Positions 45,804 through 57,700 of a stretch of DNA of 61,322 nt are shown here, in pieces; position 1 is the stretch's first letter, and each line of letters opens with the position of its first letter. This DNA is from Cytidiella melzeri (lineage: Eukaryota; Basidiomycota; Agaricomycetes; Polyporales; Irpicaceae). The stretch spans positions 1 through 61,322 of the forward strand of contig JABYQR010000279.1 of the NCBI GenBank assembly GCA_022592445.1. Direction: 5' to 3'. A program made the translations under genes and the position numbers. Under the pieces are notes generated by a model. It made no database searches. It was not told where the DNA came from and worked only from the letters and a program-made list of their open reading frames with translations.

Positions 45804-45833
45804 CCAAAAATCTGTGTGAATACTGATTTTTGG
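45804..45833. repeat. 9-bp inverted repeat at the left edge of the AT-rich island
   Basis: CCAAAAATC (45804-45812) and GATTTTTGG (45825-45833) are perfect complements with a 12-nt loop. It might mark a transposon subterminal region. Confidence 0.6.
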
Positions 45834-46938
45834 GCAGATTTCTGACGTACCTAAAATCATGAAAAAATAGATTTCCCACGTGTGTCAGGTGAAGGCAAAG
45901 ATTGTTACAAACGGTCTTCACACCCTATTATTTTTCTTCACTTCTTCAATTATCTTGATAACTAGTTATTTTCTTTACAATTGCCTTGACGATCCAACTT
46001 GTCCTTCCTCCATCATTCCCAGATCCACATTGCCTCCGTTCAACACGGACTATTATGTCATTAGTTGTCTCCTTGTGTCCATTCAAACCTTGAACCTACC
46101 TCCAATTGGTTACCATTGCCTTGGTTCAACCCTTGGCCTCTCCATACCTCCGTTACCACTCCATTGAGTCCAACCCCGTCTATCCCCTGTTTCAGGTTCA
46201 ACCCCTTCTCTATTGATCTTTGCCTCATAGCTCACCATTCTATTGTCCCTTGTTTCTGCACCTTGACGGTCTTTTCTCTCATTGGCTTTCCAAAGCAGTG
46301 GATGTTCTCTGTGTATTGTTCTTCCTTTCTATTTCTCCAATTTGCTACCACTATTTTGGACTGGTCCAAAAGTAGTTAGGTCAACATGTATAAATAGCCG
46401 CTAGACATGGGGCTAGAACCTCAGTCTGTCGTGGATGGCCCAACTAGCCCTTATTTTTCGCAATTTACCTCTTGTTTTTATCTGTAAAACTCCTTTGCAC
46501 GTCTATTAAGCGCCCGTATCACGTGGCTTAGACGCTCCACATGGTCACATTACTTGCCACTACATCACAATGGCATGTGACTTAGCTTAAGTAAGACCAC
46601 ATGGCTACAAACACATGGCTCAGCCCATAGCTAGGGTTTGATGTCATAGATACCATTCACATGGACTCCTTTTGTTCTTTCCCTATTGTTCTCTTTATGG
46701 AAGGATGTTCTCACAGGTGTGGGAATGGAATACAACAGTTGGTCTCCTTTTAAGAAGATTCTCTCACGAGTAGAGTTCTTGGCAAGGTCTAGACAATAGC
46801 TATTGTTCTCCTTTAGATAGTTCTTTTGTTCTTCGTTCACACAGCTTCTTGCAAAGCCTGCCCTCAACATGGTCTGTGCGCAGGTCCCTGAAGTCTATAT
46901 AAGCAGCTGCATGTACGCTCCTAGTCCCCATCTCGACC

Positions 46939-47027
46939 TCTTGGTCTTTACTGGGCTAGGTAAGCCACTCCCTCCTGTACTACATAGCTAGTAGTACTCA
47001 ATACTAACTTGGTCTTTACTGGGCTAG
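46939..47027 (+). repeat. 20-bp direct repeat, two copies 69 bp apart
   Basis: CTTGGTCTTTACTGGGCTAG occurs identically at 46939-46958 and 47008-47027, just downstream of a TATATAAGCAG sequence. This is a typical place for a short duplication in an LTR or transposon promoter region. Confidence 0.8.
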
Positions 47028-48337
47028 CTTTCTGGATAAGTTTGATAGCTGGTGAACGCATTGTGCTTCACGCCTGCCACCACCTCCTTGTTGTCATCCA
47101 CATCATGTCCCTGTTTGTCACGTTGAGCCCTGTCTCCGTGTCACAGTCTATCCACTTCATATCAATATTCCTTCTATCAAACCATCATCTGTCTGCCACT
47201 GTGCTTGACAGCGACCGCACGACCTAGACCATCATCCGACCTTGTGTGTAGCTACACCAAGGGGTTCTGACTTGACAACTTGTCCCTTGACAATAGCCGG
47301 TCTTAACCAAGATAATGTGACAAACAACTGTGCAGAACTTTTTGGTTGCATGTGCATGCAACATGGTAGGCTGCCAAAAATTCTACCCGCCCTTTCCTTT
47401 TCTGGATTTTTTCACGCACTTTTCCCACATCTGCCAAATCTGTGGAAGGCATCTTTTCCACTTGGTTTTCTGAGCCTTGAAAGGTCAATTTCCTTTCATT
47501 GTTCTTTTTGATTTAACTACCACTCAAAAAATAGAAATTCCTGCCCTGAAAAGGCACAGAATTTGTATAGCATTATTTTGTATTCTCAAACACAAGAAAC
47601 AATTCCAAGTACTACAATCTGATTGGACCACATGTTTGGTACTGAACATCTGGTTTCCTTATCTCCATACAGGCACATGTTCGCATGTCACATATCACAT
47701 CTCTGACTATACTCTGATCCTCCTCATGCTCGACACATCACCGGTCCTAATACTCACAGCTATTCCCTTTGTTACCTTTCTCCGATTTCCCTCCAACTCC
47801 AATTACTTGGCTTGATCACTCTTCCCTTATCTCTCAATTACACATGTACACTTGTTGGACTTACAACTTCTAGTAGTATATAAGTAGATACAACTTGTAC
47901 AGTAGAAGTTTAAGTTCAAATATCGAATTAGATTCCCCTACTTCCAATCTCCTTCATTCTACTTCACTAGCTGAAGTAGTCCTACTCGTTGTTGCCTGAC
48001 TTCTGTTCTTGTCCGCCAATCCCGACTCCTGTCCTGTTTGACCTCTGATCCCAAGGTCAAACCTTTGATCTTGCTAAGTCCAAATCTGAGTCCCGAGGAT
48101 TCACAAGAGGCGCAACTTACTTAGTTTAAACCGACGACTCACTCCCCAATTCCCTGATTCCAATTTCTACACCTTTGCCGATCTTTGGCCTTACACATTC
48201 CCTGATCCCGAGTCTAGGTCTTGACACCAAGCCCAAAATTGCTCATGGATTATCTGCTGATATTTAACATTTGAGTGAATAAGCATGCAGATTTCAGGAC
48301 ATGCGAAATCGGTGTTTGCCCCTAGTGCTAATGCCAG

Positions 48338-48722
48338 CACATTAGTAAAACAATTACTTATCAAGGTGGATAATGCGGGCACATCAATGACAACAGTTTT
48401 ACCAATGAAAAATCACTTGTGAAAGTGAGTGATCCAAGCACATTGGTAATGAAAGTTGTTACCAGTAACAAAGTTACTTATCAAAGTGAGTGTTTCCAAA
48501 CACATCAGTAACAGAGTTTTTTTCCAGTAGGATGATTCTATATGAAAGTAGGTAAACCAGACACATTAGTAACAAAAGTTGTTACCAATAAAGAAATTAC
48601 TTGACAAGTAAGTATGCTGAGCAATTTACTAACAAAAAATGGTACCAGTAACAAAACTACTTATGAAGGTGGGTTATATGGGGCACATTAGCAACAGAAA
48701 TTGTTACAAATGACAAAAGTCC
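48338..48722 (+). repeat. Degenerate tandem array of about 61-bp units
   Basis: Unit starts (CACATTAGTAAC or variants) lie at 48338, 48380, 48439, 48501, 48562, 48622 and 48684, giving spacings of 42, 59, 62, 61, 60 and 62 bp. The consensus runs CACATTAGTAACA, AAAGTTGTTACCAGTAACA, AATTACTTATGAAAGTGAGT and a variable spacer. Units differ at many positions, so the array is old. Each unit contains the partly palindromic word TTGTTACCAGTAACAA. Confidence 0.85.
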
Positions 48723-49897
48723 ATTCATGCTTGCTTGTCTCATGTGTGAACTTATCACATAACAGGAGTCACATGAGACTTCTCAAATAAGCATATGGTA
48801 GGAGGACTGTCAGGCAATTGAAGACAGGAATTTGGTGCTTGAGCACTACTTGACAAAATCACTTGATTGAGATTCATGAAACAAAAAAACCCAAAGGTGT
48901 TTGTGGTAATCATTGCATATCATCATGATGACATGCCAGAGTGATAGATTACACATCTAAATCTCTACCACAACCATTAAAGTGGTATGGTAAAGATGTT
49001 TACAGCATGGAGGATCTGTTTGGTGAGGCAGTCTGGCAAACATTGAATAGAACCAAGGGAGATAAAGTACAGATAAGACAGTCAATCATACATTGGAAGA
49101 TCAACCAAGTGAACATATAAATGCTACAGTAGACTGATTTATAGTTGAGCACCTGGTAGCAAACTCATACATTGATTTGACTGGTATATGAAGGCTGATG
49201 TTGGTGCTCAAATTTATACACTGACATTGCATGGCAGCAGTTTTACATGGAACTACAATTTGCTGACTAGCAATTGGTGTTATATTTTATGCTTTGATGT
49301 TGAACCCGTTGGGACCACAAAAACATTGTTTCTCCTGCTGCAAATTTCTTATGGAAGTCATGCAGAGTGCAAGCAAGCAAATCAATTCATTGGTAATGGT
49401 GTTGATTAGGTACAATAGGTATTGGATTTTGCAGTGACAAGAGCATATTCAGAAAACCATGACATTGGCAAATAGCAACAAAGACAAGAGAGAAACAAAG
49501 ACAAGCCTCAGGTCCTCCTGGAACACAGCTGACTCCGCTCTTTGTGCTCAAAAATCTTTAGAAAGCGTGAGTATACCATGCAAGCTCAATTAGAAAATAA
49601 CAAACTGTTTGTCTGCATTTTGCTTGCTCGAGCAGATTTCTTCTTCTTCATTGCTTGACCTCCATCAAGTTTTCCATCCTCCTGCAGTCAACATCGTTCC
49701 TGAGGCATAGAAACACTTGTCCCAGCTTCAGGCTCGGCATTCTCCAGATTCTGAGATGTTTGTCCTGTAACAATTAAGGTTATCACTCACCAGGTAAGTT
49801 GATAAACTTGGGGGAGTTGATTGATATAGAGAGTAAGAGGTGTGGTAAGCAAAGTACTGGAGAGTACTGAGTAGTCCTGGTTAAACAGAGTGGATAA

Positions 49898-49921
49898 CAC
49901 TGAGGGGATATGCCCTCAGTG
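49898..49921. repeat. 9-bp palindromic hairpin next to a TATA-like sequence
   Basis: CACTGAGGG (49898-49906) and CCCTCAGTG (49913-49921) are perfect complements around GATATG, directly followed by CCTCTATATATACATG. Confidence 0.7.
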
Positions 49922-50416
49922 CCTCTATATATACATGAAGGGGAGGAGCCCAGGTACTACCCTAAGACCCCTAATACCTGCATGAGTAAGCAAAGTAATC
50001 TACCTTACTAAGCATGCCCTATGCCCTAGTGGTGTCACTTCAATAATCAACCAATAGCAATTTCCCCCATGACCTGACCCCATGACCCAGTCCTAGGGCT
50101 AGACTTGTTCTAGCTTGTTCTAAGACAAGGCTAGACTTTTCCAGCAGGTTCTAAGAACTAAGACATCATCTACTAGAATGTTCTATACTATGACATCATA
50201 GTTCCAGCATGTTCCACAAGATTCCAGGGAGTTCTATCATGTGATACACAGATAAGGAAAGGAGTGCATCAGCGCATCAGCGACAGAGGGCACATCAGCG
50301 CATCAATAATGAAGTGTGTATCAATTGATAAGCACCAAAATAAGTGCCCATGTGCACTTAAGCAAGTCTTGAAAATCTGTCACATGTCCAGCAGGGGCAG
50401 CTGTAGACCTGCCGTC

Positions 50417-51141
50417 CTATAGTTTCAGAGCTGGCTGCTTAGCAGAGGGAGTGGCTGAGCCATTCTTCGAGCTGTGATCCTCATCTACGGATCTGCCTCT
50501 GATAGTGTTTTGATTGGCCAATGCCTGAGCAACATCTTTGCTGCACCAAACAATTATATTGCGCCAAGTGTTAAAATGAGCATTTGTGAGGTCAGAGAAT
50601 TCAAGGGTGTTGTCGGTACTTGGCTCAGCAAATGCAGCCCAAGAGATGTCTTGAAAAGGTGGTTCTTTGTGTGTGGCCATAGTGATGGTGACCTCACGTG
50701 CTAAGTACTATCTGATCTGATCTATCTATTTCCCTATCTATCTTTTCATCTGATCTGATCTACATTTTCTTGATCTGATCTTTCATGATCAGCTATCCAA
50801 TGTTACTTTGACACTTACAAACACTTAGACACTCATAATAAAATCATGAAGAATACATTTCATTCTTTTCACATTTCTACTACATTGATCCTTTTTTTTC
50901 CAGTATCCTCAGGCAGTGTCTACTAACCTGAAGACTTTCAGGATCTATTAATTTCTGAATTAAAGTGATCTCTGGCTGCTCTGAATTGCTCCCACATCTG
51001 CTGCTCTATATGTTTTTGATCAAGACCAGGCCCATTCAATCTATAATCATGATGCCTTAGTCTTCTTGTAACATAATCCTGCCAACTGCTGTAGCCAGAT
51101 GGTGGAGCCTCTGACAAAACTGGCCGCGACATCAATGGCAA
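50417..51141 (-). CDS. Possible hypothetical gene in the AT-rich island
   Basis: Two minus-strand frames look protein-like: 51141-50938 (RPVLSEAPPSGYSSWQDYVT, then LDQKHIEQQMWEQFRAARDH) and 50680-50417 (FQDISWAAFAEPSTDNTLEF, then FNTWRNIIVWCSKDVAQALA). A third short piece near 49770-49600 on the same strand (QTSQNLENAEPEAGTSVSMP) could be a later exon. The intron between the first two would be over 200 bp, long for this genome. I know no family. It may be the remains of a transposon companion gene. Confidence 0.3.
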
Positions 51142-51796
51142 TGGCAGACGTTTTCTGATTTGATGCAGATTGGTGAAGTTGCCTGTGCCTGTACTTTAAG
51201 CTGGTGGAGTTGAGCTGAAGAGCAAAGATTCTTACCCCAAAGATGGTTGACTCTGAAAACGCAGCCGTAGGTTTTTTTTAATGCGACAAGGGGATAACAT
51301 CTTGATGTATTAGAAAAGCCTCCTCGTCTGCTATCCAGCTCAACTAGCATATCTCCCCTATCTCTCCCAATGATTTCAGGTAGTAGCCTCTCTTCATGGT
51401 CTGTCACTCCCGAGACAAATGCTCTCGAGTGACGCAAACATCGAGTCACGATGCGCCGCGGACAGGGGGTGTGTGTCGCGATGATTTGGTAGCGGTGTCG
51501 AGAGGAGCAGTGGCAGTGAGCTGATGACTAGTTTCATCCCTAGGGTCCAACCAAAACAAGAATGGCAACGCACCAGATCTGGTTGTATCACTGCAAGTGT
51601 CTGAGTCGACGCTCTCTGTCCAATGTCCCTTGAGGGCAGCTGCTAATTCGTCGTCGATTCTCCGATGGTCCAGCTATGAAGATGGGCTCGTTGGGTTCTC
51701 GACTCTCTTCGTTGTCTTTTTACCCCCTTCTGCAAGAAGCAAACTCAACGGACCCGTTGATTGCGTGTATTACAGTCAAGGCCACTCGGCAACGCT
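51142..51796. other. Region left of the pseudokinase fragment
   Basis: No gene was recognised. Open frames from 51597 onward on the plus strand run into the decayed kinase fragment but show no clear similarity to the intact gene before 51797. Confidence 0.4.
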
Positions 51797-52133
51797 CTTG
51801 GTTTTATGCCGCCGAGGTTGTCTCTGCCACTCCAGCATCCTCCACGGTGCTGCCGCTCGTCAAAACAGCCTCGTTGGCTCACACGCGGAAGGCCTCCACA
51901 TCCCATCATGCGGTTACACTTACACCTAGGAAGATCTCAGCCGTTCTCATGCGACCCGGCCACTTTGGTCGACCTCGCGCATTCTCTCGCACCCGAGGTA
52001 CGTACGTTATGATCAACCTCCTCAAATTCCATTGGTGTGCCAACTAACAGGTGTGCTACAGGTTTCTGCGTGAGGAAATAGAATGGTTGCACCCTGTGTG
52101 GATTGGTTATGCTCCCGGTGTTATGCTTTACCA
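51797..52133 (+). pseudogene. Decayed copy of the AGC pseudokinase domain, left fragment
   Basis: The DNA aligns by eye with 39711-40050 of the intact gene. GGTTTTATGCCGCCGAG matches GGTTTTATGCTGCCGAG, and CAGCCGTTCTCATGCGACCC is identical in both. The copy has small deletions (8 bp near 51825, 5 bp near 51933) and an altered intron, then matches the exon starting TTCTTCGTGAGGAGATAG up to ATGCTTTACCAG. Frames are broken, so it cannot code for the domain. Homology stops abruptly at 52133 and resumes near 58200. Confidence 0.85.
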
Positions 52134-52711
52134 GTATGTATACATCAGGAAATTGCACCGAGTGTATATAGACGTATGTAGGTGTTGTAGGCTCTGTAGT
52201 TCCATAGACTTCCCCTCGAAATATTGGGCTGTATAGCTCGCGCAAATGTACATACCAATGTGATAGTGTACTGTAGTATTTGAGTTTCTATGGTATGAAT
52301 GGTCTCGGAACTCTATAGCACATATAACCCGCACATGTCAAGATCAGAAATAGCTATCGAGCCCTATATACAAATCTCAAATCTTTCAGCTTCACTGTTG
52401 TGCAGCAATGCAGACACAGGTAAGAACGGGTGATGATCAATTATTATGGTGTGCAATGCTCATATATCAGAACCGAGACTCAGGAAAGAGGCGCGAAGAT
52501 TAAGAACATGCATTGTGGCGGAAATGGCGAAGGATCCACACTGCACATGCGGCAGATTGGCGTAGGGATCATTGAAAGCTGTAGGAACCGGGAAAATGAA
52601 AAGGAAGGGACAAAGCTACAAAGGGTACTGCTACGATGTGGTCTGTGTTCGCTTGGAACTTCAAGATTGAGTGTATGTGACAGCCAGTAGAGGTAGTCCC
52701 GTGGGCATGGC

Positions 52712-54611
52712 CTACACCGTGTTTGGGGTGTCCTCGTCAGCGGCGAAGTCAGTAATGCTGAGAGTAGACGTTGTAGTGTCATTTGCGTTGTCATTGACGC
52801 CGGCATGAATACTAAAAGGACCTCAAAACTCAGCCAAAGTAAATCAGTGTGCGCGAGCACTCACCGAGCCAAACGGTACATATCCCGCTGTAGCTGCGCG
52901 GCACTCAGCGTTCCTCGCTCATTTGTGTATTTTTTCCAGTTCTCGAGAGTGGTCCGGTAGTTTTTGTATTGTTTTGTGAACATCTTCTCCGTAAACTCTT
53001 GTTGAACGTGCGCCCCAGTTTGAAACTCACTGATAGCACAATCAATCTAAACAATACATTAGACAGTGTCAAAGAGGAACAGAGAAACGTACAGCGGTGA
53101 TAATCAACGCGATAGTTGGCAATGGGATACCACCCTCGGATGCATTGAAGCAGTCACTGTAGACAATGCCCTCATCTTTGGCATTGCGGAAGAAGGCTTG
53201 GTTGAGGACATCCTGCAGCAGCTGATTGCGGAGCAGGGTTCCTGGCCCACAAGAAGCAGGATCCTATGAAAGTATGTCCTGTCTGAGCGTCGCATCTGCT
53301 CATGTGACAAATTGACTGCATACCTTGTATATGAACGCGTGCCGATCTGTCAGTGCCTTGTACCTCTCGCGATTCTTCTCAAAAGTGAGCGCGGTGTTGT
53401 CATTGTCCAGAAAATGATAGTGCAACTTGACTCGGGCGCGTGCAAGAGTGACAACTTCTCCACAAAGTTGAGAAGCACGACCCTTGATCTGGCGAATGGA
53501 GCGTCAGCAATGAAGTCTGACCAGAACACAAGAACCACGAGTCATGTACACACCAGCTTCAGGTCCTTCTTGTCGATGTTCACGGCCTCGCAAACACCTT
53601 TCTGCTTGCAGGCCTGCATGAATGCAATTATGGCCATGTTATCTGCGTCCACTCCGGGAAAGGCCTCGTCAGTAGCAAGGGCTACTCGGAAGTTTGTACA
53701 AGCTTGGATCACGACACCTCGGTGCACCAAGTCTTCAATGTCGCTTGCTCTAGGGCGAACAGCCTTGACTCTCTTCGGGGCCTGCTCAAGAACGTTGTCG
53801 TCGCCATCATTGTCGTTGTCAGAAACCTCGACAATGGTTCGCTTGGAAGCCGGTCCGATAGCGGAAGGTGCTTGAAGTCCACCAGCAACTGCTTCAAATC
53901 CAGCAACTAGAGTGGGGACAGGTGGAGTTGGAGCTTGGAGATGTGCACGGCGTACAAGAGGTCGGCGAGGGTCTGAAAAACCTCCTCCTGTGTCGGAACA
54001 GGTGTGGCGGGGCGAGGCGGTGCACGGCGTACAAGGTTGGGGTTACGACGCGTAACTAGTGGAATCGCCGTGTCGACCTCAATCTAACAAGTCATATTAC
54101 TAGCAAACATGTATAGGAATAATTGAACGAACGCTCACGTTGCTATTCATGTGAACTGGGCCAGCGTACCCACTGTTATTGTTGGTATTTAGTTCTGCGG
54201 GCAACTCTCCAGTCGATGGATCAAACTGAAGCCTGGTCGGGGCAGGGGTGTTTGTGGGGCCTGGCTGTGTAGAATCCTCGGTCAATAAGCCAGACTGATA
54301 AAGCCCGACTGGGCCGTTGGTGTGCGCATTGCCTGATTGGGGGAAACTGCACTTGAAGAGCAGGAGGATAATTTTTGTCCCCAGCAACCGCAGTAACTCT
54401 ACGAGCACACTGAGCATTTGCACGCGCGACTGACTCCCCTAAGTGAGAAGGCATCAATGGTGCTCCAAGTGACGTGGCAGAGGGTATGGTACGTACGCCA
54501 TGTCTGCAAGCGCAGAGTTTCTTGACGTTGGCAAAGACCTCTACCACGAGGGAGATCCGCTTGCAGATCTTGTTCGAAGTTGGCTGTGTTCATAGTAAAA
54601 GGAAGCATCAT
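52712..54611 (-). CDS. DUF6532-domain protein, transposon passenger
   Basis: Function unknown; DUF6532 is a basidiomycete domain frequent near transposons. The N-terminal exons are Pro/Arg-rich and uncertain (candidate start at 54611, MMLPFTMNTANFEQDLQADL). The central exons read ASKRTIVEVSDNDND, QAPKRVKAVRPRASDIEDLV and HRGVVIQACTNFRVALATDE. DUF6532 proper follows: IKGRASQLCGEVVTLARARV, NRERYKALTDRHAFIYK, ASCGPGTLLRNQLLQDVLNQ, AFFRNAKDEGIVYSDCFN, PLPTIALIITA, IDCAISEFQTGAHVQQEF and YRTTLENWKKY. The last exon, after a GTGAGT...TTTTAG intron, ends ADEDTPNTV with the stop at 52712-52714. A TATA box lies about 90 bp before the candidate start. It is divergent to the transposase, 190 bp apart. 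Confidence 0.75.
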
Positions 54612-54698
54612 AGTGATGAGCGAGCAATAAAAAAAGTGAGGACGTTGGAGAGGCACTGGTGAGAGAAGCTGGGGACTTTCCTGCAAAAAGCGAGCACA

Positions 54699-54706
54699 TT
54701 TTTATA
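54699..54706 (-). promoter_or_regulatory. TATA box of the DUF6532 gene
   Basis: TATAAAAA on the minus strand, about 90 bp upstream of the candidate ATG at 54611. Confidence 0.45.
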
Positions 54707-54798
54707 CTGGTATTCTGTACCTGTAGTTTGCCGGTCACTCCGTTTGCGTAGCAGTGCATAGCTGTCGTAGTTGTCTGTAGCAGTCAGTATGTCTACCA

Positions 54799-57700
54799 AT
54801 GACGTGTCAAATTTGCATGGCATTTGCTAGGCCGCCACAGGTGGAGCAGCGCATGGAACCCCGAGAGTTGCAGCTGCGGGTGAATGGTATATTGCAAAGC
54901 TCATCTCAACACTCACCTGCAGCGCATCTTCCCCCTTCATCGATGACTGACACTATGCCCCATATATTCACTTGTTCCTATTGCCCGCAGTCATTTCCCA
55001 TTGTCAAGGGCCTTCGACATCACTTGTCTCACTCATTGGACTGTTGGCGACAGCACTTTTGCTCTGTTCAACAGAAATTTAGCAGGCAGCAGCTACGTCA
55101 AGGGGTGGCTCAGAACGAACCTGTCTCAGGGCCAAGCCTTTTAGCAGCAGATCTTTCTCTCGAAGGAAAAGCAGCTTTTCCGGAAGCGCAGGAAAATTTC
55201 GTTGCTATGGATGTGGATGATACCAATGCCAGCTCGCCAGAACAACCAAGAGCAGAGGACAGAGTTGCTGAAGAGGGTGGAAGAGAAAGTGCCAGTAGAT
55301 GTGCCAGAGGCCCGGAGTCTGACTTCGTGTATGTGAAGCAGTTTCTGCTCGAACGACAGGCTGGGAAAGTTTACGGAGAGGTTGAAACATCATTTGAGCA
55401 CGTGTTTCAAAAGCAGAAGAAAGAGGGAACAGGTGTACATGGACCTTTTATAGACAGCGACAAATGGGACTTAGCAAAGTGGCTCTCGAGGAACGCAGGC
55501 CACAATCAAGCTGACAAGTTTCTACACTTACCCATTGTAAGCATGCGTTCAATTAGATTGTTCCTCGGCTCACCTACTATGAAACAGATCAAAAAGCGTG
55601 TAAATGCCTCCTTCGCAAGTAAAGATCACCTGTTGAAAGCCATCAATGCATTACCAACAGGAACAAGTTGGAAGTCGCAGCTTCTGAAGGTCACAGGAGA
55701 CTTAAAAAGTGATGAAGGAGTGGAGATCACAGAGAAGCTTGAGCTGTGGTTCCGGGATCCCGTTGAGCGTATTTGCGAATCCACGATTCCAGGGGAAAAT
55801 GTCGTACGCACCGGAGCAGCTGTTCGAGGACCCTAAGGAGGAGCGCAGAGCATGGAACGAGATGAGCACTGGGGACTGGTGGTGGGAAACACAGGTGTGT
55901 GAGCATTTATCTGGATTTGTTGTCAATTGTTGACTACCTCCTTATGCAGCTGAACTTGCCTAATGGCGCAACTTGTGCACCAGTCATTGTCTCATCTGAT
56001 AAGACCAAGCTATTGCAGTTCCGCGGATACAAGAGCGCATGGCCAGTTTATCTTACTCTAGGCAACATCAACAAGAGTATTCGTCGTCAGCCAAGTGCTC
56101 GAGCAACAATTCTGTTGGGTTACATACCAGTGCCCAAGCTCGACTGCTGCACCAAAAAAGCCAAGAAAGCGACGCGGTATAATCTTTTCCATCGATGCAT
56201 GAGGCTGATCTTCGAATCACTGGCAAAGGCGGGCACCGACAGAGTGATGATGACCTGTGCAGATGCAAAGGTACGCTGGATCTTCCCTGTCCTTGCCACG
56301 TATGTTGCAGACTACCCAGAACAGTGTCTCGTGGCTTGCTGCATGGAGAACCGCTGTCCCAAGTGTCCTATCCCTGCTGATCAGAGAGGGGAGCATCAGG
56401 ATAGTGAAGCCTACATCACTCGAGATCAGGACAGTGTTCTGAACTTACTCCGAGAGGATTCACTTGGTAGCCGCACGGTCAATCTCAAGGCTCATGGTCT
56501 TCGTCCGACATATCCTCCGTTTTGGATTGATCTACCCCGTTCCAACATCTTTACATGCTTCACACCCGACCTCCTTCACCAGCTTCATAAGGGTGTCTTC
56601 AAGGACCATCTCGTACAATGGTGCACAGAGCTGATAGGCAAACTTGAGCTAGATGATCGATTCCGCACAGTACCCACTCACCCGAATCTTTGCCACTTCA
56701 AGAATGGCATCTCTTCTGTGTTGCAATGGACTGGTTGCGAACACAAGGAGATGCAGAAGGTATTTGTTGCCATTAAAGCGGATGCAGTCAAGCCAGAGGT
56801 TGTCAGAGCTGCTTCTGCCGCTACCGACTTCATATACTTTGCCTCATGCAAGTCGCACTCTTGCCACACTCTTGAAAGTCTCCGCGCAACTCTCTCTACC
56901 TTCCACGCTCACAAGGACATCTTCATCCGGCTTGGTACACGCAACCCAGAGCATTTCAACATTCCAAAAATTCACGCGCTGCAGCACTACGCACGAACCA
57001 TTCGGATGCTTGGTTCTGCAGACGGATATAGCACAGAGGCACCCGAACGACTCCATATCGACTATGCCAAGGACACCTACCGAGCGAGCAACAAACGTGA
57101 CTATGTGATACAGATGGTGAACTGGCTACGACGTCAAGAGGCAGTAGACTTCTTTGACAGCTACCTCGAATGGGTCTCAGGACGATCTGGTACGTCTAAT
57201 GAACTCAAAACTCCCTCCGAGATCAGCAAATCTGGGCAAATCATTGTTCAAACCTGTCCCTCTGGCTCTATCCCCGCTGCGCAGTCACGGATTGCCAACA
57301 ACCACTCGCTAGAGCTGAAGAACATACCAGCCAGCCAAATCATCTCCGACCATCACGCAGGCCAGTTCATCCACGCCCTCACGAACTATCTTCGCGCAAA
57401 CCACTGTGGCATCACTCCCCAATCCTTCAACACTTGTGATCTGTACAACCGTGTCTCCATAGATCTCCCTATCATTCCGGAAACCGGCTCGTCCCACTGT
57501 GCAGATGTTGTCCGCGCAATTGCTCCTACACCGCATAAGGGACGCAAACCGGCAGAGCCTGGTCACTTCAACTTTGCACTTGTTCGAACGAATGAACCAA
57601 ACACGCACACTATGCACACCGCCCTATCTGGTTTGTAGTCATCTCTGCCTCAATGTTTGATGCGTTCTTATCATTGAAGACAACAGGTCTTCGAGTGGCG

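Larger units (their letters stand above)
45700..51140. other. AT-rich, repeat-laden island
   Basis: By eye this segment is clearly richer in A and T than the flanking DNA, has almost no long open frame, and holds several promoter-like stretches (TATATAAGCAG near 46899, TATATAAGTAG near 47877, CTATATATACATG near 49924), direct repeats and palindromes. The combination suggests stacked remnants of retro- or DNA transposons, but I could not define LTRs, TIRs or coding domains. A weak minus-strand gene candidate lies at its right end. Confidence 0.5.

Noticed and set aside
48338..48722. A CRISPR-like array of regularly spaced repeats.
   Set aside because: Units are contiguous and diverged along their whole length with no unique spacers, and the genome is fungal.
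45700..51140. Nuclear insertion of mitochondrial DNA, suggested by the high AT content.
   Set aside because: No mitochondrial protein, rRNA or tRNA segment could be recognised.
52134..52260. A long terminal inverted repeat for the Plavaka element.
   Set aside because: Only short words (ATGTA, GGAAC, GTAGGCT) recur near both ends; no perfect pair longer than about 8 bp was found by eye, so no TIR is claimed.
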